Below, one piece after another: positions 60,401 to 64,000 of a stretch of DNA of 64,000 nt. Numbering within the stretch: the first letter of the stretch is position 1; each line of letters starts with the position of its first letter. The notes beneath the pieces are model-generated. The model ran no database searches. It had not been told where the DNA came from and saw only the letters and a program-made list of their open reading frames with translations. Made by a program: the position numbers and the translations under genes. Source of the stretch: Mactra quadrangularis (Eukaryota; Mollusca; Bivalvia; Venerida; Mactridae); NCBI GenBank assembly GCA_025267735.1, contig CM046298.1, positions 27,721,866-27,785,865 of the forward strand. The letters are read 5' to 3'.

Positions 60401-63400
60401 ACTAAAGACTTTCAATGTTTGGTTTTTTATTTTGTTACAGATTTAATACAACTTTATCATGATCTATCAAATAAAGAAACAATGGCGGCAGCTGTGGGAG
60501 CAATAGTCACACAAACAAAGAAATATAATGTGAATCGTCCATTTTCTGGAAGTAAGGTTTCTTATATATAGTTATAAAAAATCAACTGTAATTGAGGATA
60601 AATCTGAATTCTAAATTTAAAACAACAGATTGACTATGGTCTATATTAAAAGCGCTGGTCCGATTTTATTGATAACTTCGTTTCGACTCGTACCCATAGT
60701 TTTCAATCACCTCACCAGCCGATGCCCGTTTTTGGAACTGGTTTTCGCGATTGGACGAGGTAAGGCCAAATTGTCTAAAAAGAATATTTGCTCATAGATA
60801 TTTCTGTTACCATCATAAAGTTGATGAATCATACTCTAAATCTGACCATTTGAAATAACTTGCTCTTGTCTTTTCTATTATCAAGTAAGAGTAAACATCC
60901 AAATCAGTTTCTGTTTAAACTGATGGTCATTTGTTTGGTTTTTTTGTTGTTTGTTTTTGTTGGGTTTAACACCGTAGCAACACATTTTATAGGTCATATA
61001 ACGGCGGTCAGTCAACCTACTTACTCCTTCTTGAAAGGCTAAATCTCTGGATTTTGCTGTTAACCAACTACTAAGCGCATACTTTCGTCAGTGACTGACA
61101 ACTGCCCTACATAATTAAAAATCATTGGTAGGAGGAGAATGGCCGTAGAAATAATTTCATGACCAAGCTCCACGAAAGTATGCCCCGCCCGGAAATCGAA
61201 CCCACGACCCCTCGATCAGTAGACTTGCGTGCTACTAACTGATCTAGCCAGGCGGCTGATGGTCATTTGTAACAAAATACATTGTATATAAGCTAATGTC
61301 TTGACTGAATCAAGCATCGCTTATTGACCCCAGAAGGTGTAAACGTTATTTTGTGATAATAGCGTCCAGTTCTGCAAATATTTCGTTTGCCGTTTTCATT
61401 TTGGCACCAATCTGTTTTCTCTATAGACATTGGTAGTCAAGAAAATTTCTCTTTGAAATCAATAGATGCACATGTACTGAATTTAATATTACCTTTAATG
61501 TATCTCCATGGCTTTAACTCCAAATAACACATACAAAGCTTAACAAATTATCATAAATGCTTTTACATCATACCTCAGGAATTAAAATTTCTATTCAGCT
61601 ATGTGTTATACATGGTATTTTCACATACTTTCAAGCCAATGAAAAATATGAAACTAGACATCGAGGCTTATAATGTCAAACTGTTTTATGTTTTAGTTGA
61701 GAGTGATTTAATTGCTGATGTTGCTACTAATGGAACTTTGGCACAAAAACTGTATCTTAGAAAGTGTGCGGATTTCTTATTGACGCCGTCCAAAATATTT
61801 GTGAAATCATTGCCAACTACGGTGGTTAATATTGGACATCAGAATATCGGTCCAAAAGTTACGGAAGCCTGTGCGATAGCATTAACGGTATGATTTATTA
61901 AGAATAGTTTTTTCGTCTGTATTATAACAACTCTTATTACATTTAAGTTTAAACAAGAGTTTCAAGAGTTTTATTTCAATTCAAACAAGAAATGTAATGT
62001 GGAAACCACATTGAAGCCGGATTTAAAAACTTTAACACAAACATTACAAAGGGAAATAATCCATAATAAAGTCAGGTAGAAGTGTGGTCACTGTCTAATT
62101 CTGTTCATGGCATAGTATGTTATCATTGTATGAAGTTTCATAAAGATCTGACGATAAATGGCAGAAATATATGGCAAAGAAAAACGACACCGGACGCCGA
62201 AAGCCTACCAGACCGCCCGGGTTTCGCCAAACTATAAGCCGTTTTTTTGCGTAGAAAAATCCGGTTAAAATGATTACAATATGTATAAGGCCAGAAATGA
62301 CCCATGAACTTAGTATTAATATAATGAGCTCAATGGTATAGTCATATATAATAACCTAGTGTAAATATGCATTAAAATTTAACATCATATAGAGCTCAAA
62401 ATATGGAGAGCACTGGTTTAAAACATAAAACATACATTTGATGCAATTGGTCATGGAATTTTCGAATATGGTTGATATATGTTCTACATCTTGTAAAATA
62501 TATCGCATTATTTTGCAATAAAAAGGTATCCTTTATAGCTTTACTGTGTATGTGCATTTGTGTGAAACTATAGTTATTGTTCGTTTTTTCTCAACTGTCA
62601 AAGTTTGAATAATTTCACGTTGAATGATTCATACTATCTTAATACCACGAGTGTTAGACAAAGAGCACGAAGTCACCGTGAAATTATTCATGGTTTGACA
62701 GTTGAGAAAAAACGGACAATACATGTCTTGAACAAATATTTGAGAAATGGTTCGAATCAGAAAATACTTTAAAATTGTAAGTGATTATAGAATTTTAGCT
62801 AAATAAGTGAATAATAAAATTATGATAAATGTTGTTTTGTTTTATTCTACAGAAAACTAAGACTGTGCGAGTTTTAAATCTGGATGACAATGCCATTGGA
62901 TATAAAGGAGCTAAAATGATAGCATTAATGCTGAAAGAAAATAGATTTATATCTGATCTGGTAATTTACTTTATTATCACACCTCATTTGCATAAACCTT
63001 CTTTGTTTTGTATGATGCCATGCGATCTTCAGTTTAGTTTAAAAACTACGCGGGTCGATAAATCCATTTTTGACATGGATTGCATAAGCGCATCACAAAA
63101 TGTCGCGGACGTAGACATTCGACGGACATGCGCAGTCAGATTCAGTCAGATATAGTTAGGTTAATCCAAGGTATGAATAAATAGTTCCTTGTTAACAATA
63201 TATGACAGTATCAAGCATAAAACTATCATTGGTAATTCCGTTTTAACATTTCGATTAAGAACCTCCATTCATCAGCCAAAATATAGATAACTGACCACGT
63301 GAGAATTTTGTACGAGACGCACGTGACTATTTCCGCTACTCAGCACATGTGCGTCAAAAACAATTTTGCATCAACTAAAAAGCATGGAATCCATGCAAGC

Positions 63401-63791
63401 AGACGACAGTATAGGCATATACAGATGTTCATTAACGGTCGGACAAAAATGTTGAAAAATGAAAATTTCAAACAACATTGAAATCGGGGTACTTAGAAGT
63501 TTCGTTAAGTATATATGAATAGGGATCAAGATAGTGTGTCTTTGAGCAAGACACTTTATCCTAATAGCTCAGTATTGGAGGGCCAGGAAGCGGATTCAAA
63601 GGTGGCTCAGCTAATTTTTAAGACATTGTTTAACAATCGAGTTAAAAAATAAATTAGAATAAACTGCAATAACTTCTGATGTATTTACATTTATTAGAGC
63701 CTGGCGGACAATGATATTGGGTCACGTGGTTTGAAATATTTAGTTACAACCATAATGGAAACAGACAAAATAAGAAGACTTGATTTATCAA
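57433..63791 (+). CDS. LRRC74A: LRRC74A/B-like leucine-rich-repeat protein, 5' six exons (partial)
   Basis: The exons are 57433-57510, 58901-59120, 60441-60551, 61697-61887, 62853-62960 and 63698-63791. All have GT-AG borders and matching phases, giving 802 coding nt, about 267 residues; the gene continues past the window. The N-terminus is serine-rich (MSRSIMSASSSSS), followed by a basic stretch (GKIRRISKKKL) and an acidic stretch (DWDDYDDDDG). Exon 4 encodes LYLRKC and VVNIGHQNIGPKVTEA, exon 5 VRVLNLDDNAIGYKGAKMIA, exon 6 SLADNDIGSRGLKYL and RRLDLS. These are ribonuclease-inhibitor-type LRRs with a LYLRxC start typical of LRRC74A/B. Which of the two vertebrate paralogues it matches better cannot be told. 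LRRs bind protein partners; its role is little known. The exon 3 donor could alternatively be the weaker GTTTCT 5 bp on. Confidence 0.85.
57890..58095 (+). repeat. SINE, diverged copy
   Basis: It has TTGTAGCACCCTTCCATGAA, AATTCGACAAC, ATATGGAGAAGCCGTTGGTT and TGTGTTGAAACGGCTTTTAA, the SINE body and tail in a diverged form. It lies immediately before the next copy. Confidence 0.65.
58110..58395 (+). repeat. tRNA-Pro-derived SINE, full length
   Basis: It has the head GGATCGATAGCGCAGTTGGT, the loop GGGATTTGGAATCTCGTG, GGGGGTACGGGTTCGAAT, then the body CAATAATGTCAATTTTCCTC and the tail AAAGTGTTGACACGGCGTTA AACCC, ending in an A-rich stretch. It lies in LRRC74-like intron 1. A further tail fragment lies at about 58420-58530. 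Confidence 0.9.
58532..58868. mobile_element. MITE with AAAGGTACTAGTTCACAGAT ends, copy 2
   Basis: TTTAAAGGTACTAGTTCACA on the left and TGTGAATGAGTACCTTTAA on the right, with interior homology to 50246-50595. Its right end is 32 bp before LRRC74-like exon 2. Confidence 0.88.
59367..59771. mobile_element. Tc1/mariner-type MITE, copy 3
   Basis: CAGTTCCCACCAAAAGTTTG on the left and AATTTTTGGTGGGTACTG on the right; the interior matches copies 1 and 2. It lies in LRRC74-like intron 2. Confidence 0.85.
60168..60308. mobile_element. ~140-bp palindromic MITE
   Basis: AACGTTACGGGTCGGGAAAA, then repeated AACTCAACC/GACAACTCAA words, is mirrored by GGTTGAGTTGTCTTCCGTTA and CGGAACGTT. The palindrome contains several short ACAACTCAA/TTGAGTTGT units. 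Single copy in the window, in LRRC74-like intron 2. Confidence 0.7.
60958..61258 (-). repeat. Second tRNA-derived SINE family, copy 2
   Basis: This is a reverse-oriented copy of the 20817-21105 family. The head (GCCTGGCTAGATCAGTTAGT, GGTCGTGGGTTCGATTTCC) is at the right end. The left end is the 3' tail with GTGTTGCTACGGTGTTAAAC, the same tail as the proline-head SINE. Confidence 0.85.
61978..62270 (+). repeat. Dispersed repeat, paired with 22787-23085
   Basis: It has AACAAGAAATGTAATGTGGA, GCCGGATTTAAAAAC, TAGTATGTTATCATTGTATG and CGACACCGGACGCC, in the same order as the SMYD5 copy. It lies in LRRC74-like intron 4. Confidence 0.8.
62575..62722. mobile_element. MITE with TTGTCCGTTTTTTCTCAACTG-type ends, copy 2
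   Basis: TATTGTTCGTTTTTTCTCAA CTGTCAAAGTTTGAATAATT TCACG is mirrored by CGTGAAATTATTCATGGTTT GACAGTTGAGAAAAAACGGA CAATA. The arms are about 50 bp. It lies in LRRC74-like intron 4. Confidence 0.9.
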
Positions 63792-64000
63792 GTGAGTATA
63801 AATGATTGACATTACACTCGATGAATGAAATAAGCTGAACTTATCAAACCAGGTATTGAATATGAATTGTAATGGTGATTTGCTATTCTTTTTTAATTTA
63901 TTTCAAATCCCCGTTGCAAATTGTCCATACACATTTGTGTATTCTGCAGAAGTCGGCTTTTTTGTTCAGAACGTAGGACACTCATAATAGTTCATGAACA

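Overview
This is a 64 kb piece of AT-rich, intron-rich animal nuclear DNA. The GT-AG introns, dispersed tRNA-derived SINEs, many small inverted-repeat transposons and animal gene families (SMYD5, copper amine oxidase, LRRC74-like) point to an invertebrate. The repeat style fits a mollusc, possibly a bivalve, but nothing seen here fixes the species.

Three host genes can be assembled exon by exon with open, phase-compatible frames. (1) A complete SMYD5 lysine methyltransferase gene lies on the minus strand (29702 down to 16918, 11 coding exons, 382 residues). (2) A membrane-anchored copper amine oxidase homologue lies on the plus strand (48407-53783, 2 coding exons, 823 residues); it has lost the cofactor tyrosine, the catalytic aspartate and two of the three copper histidines, so it looks like a pseudoenzyme. 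(3) The 5' part of an LRRC74A/B-like leucine-rich-repeat gene lies on the plus strand (57433 to beyond 63791, 6 exons seen), and the gene runs off the window.

Positions 1-15.3 kb are a graveyard of mobile and repeated sequence. They hold a nearly intact two-exon SGNH-hydrolase-like gene (26-895, one frame break), a 22-bp minisatellite, piggyBac and THAP/Harbinger transposase relics, a broken TatD-type nuclease domain, a Ty3-like gag relic, two decayed tandem SGNH domains, and two satellite families (about 120 bp and about 180-200 bp) between them. The SMYD5 introns (16.9-29.7 kb) carry SINEs, a tRNA-like sequence, a hAT-type MITE with a perfect 8-bp target duplication, and a 3.5 kb foldback element with roughly 730-bp terminal inverted repeats. 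Positions 29.7-48.4 kb are gene-poor: only SINEs, MITEs, palindromes and unassigned AT-rich DNA. The right third holds the amine oxidase and LRRC74-like genes, with introns full of small inverted-repeat elements.

The host genes show no shared pathway or operon. The most notable observations are the inactivated amine oxidase, several small inverted-repeat families (one with a clean 9-bp target duplication), and the co-occurrence of SGNH, TatD and gag modules inside one satellite-rich block. All homology calls are by eye; no database search was run.
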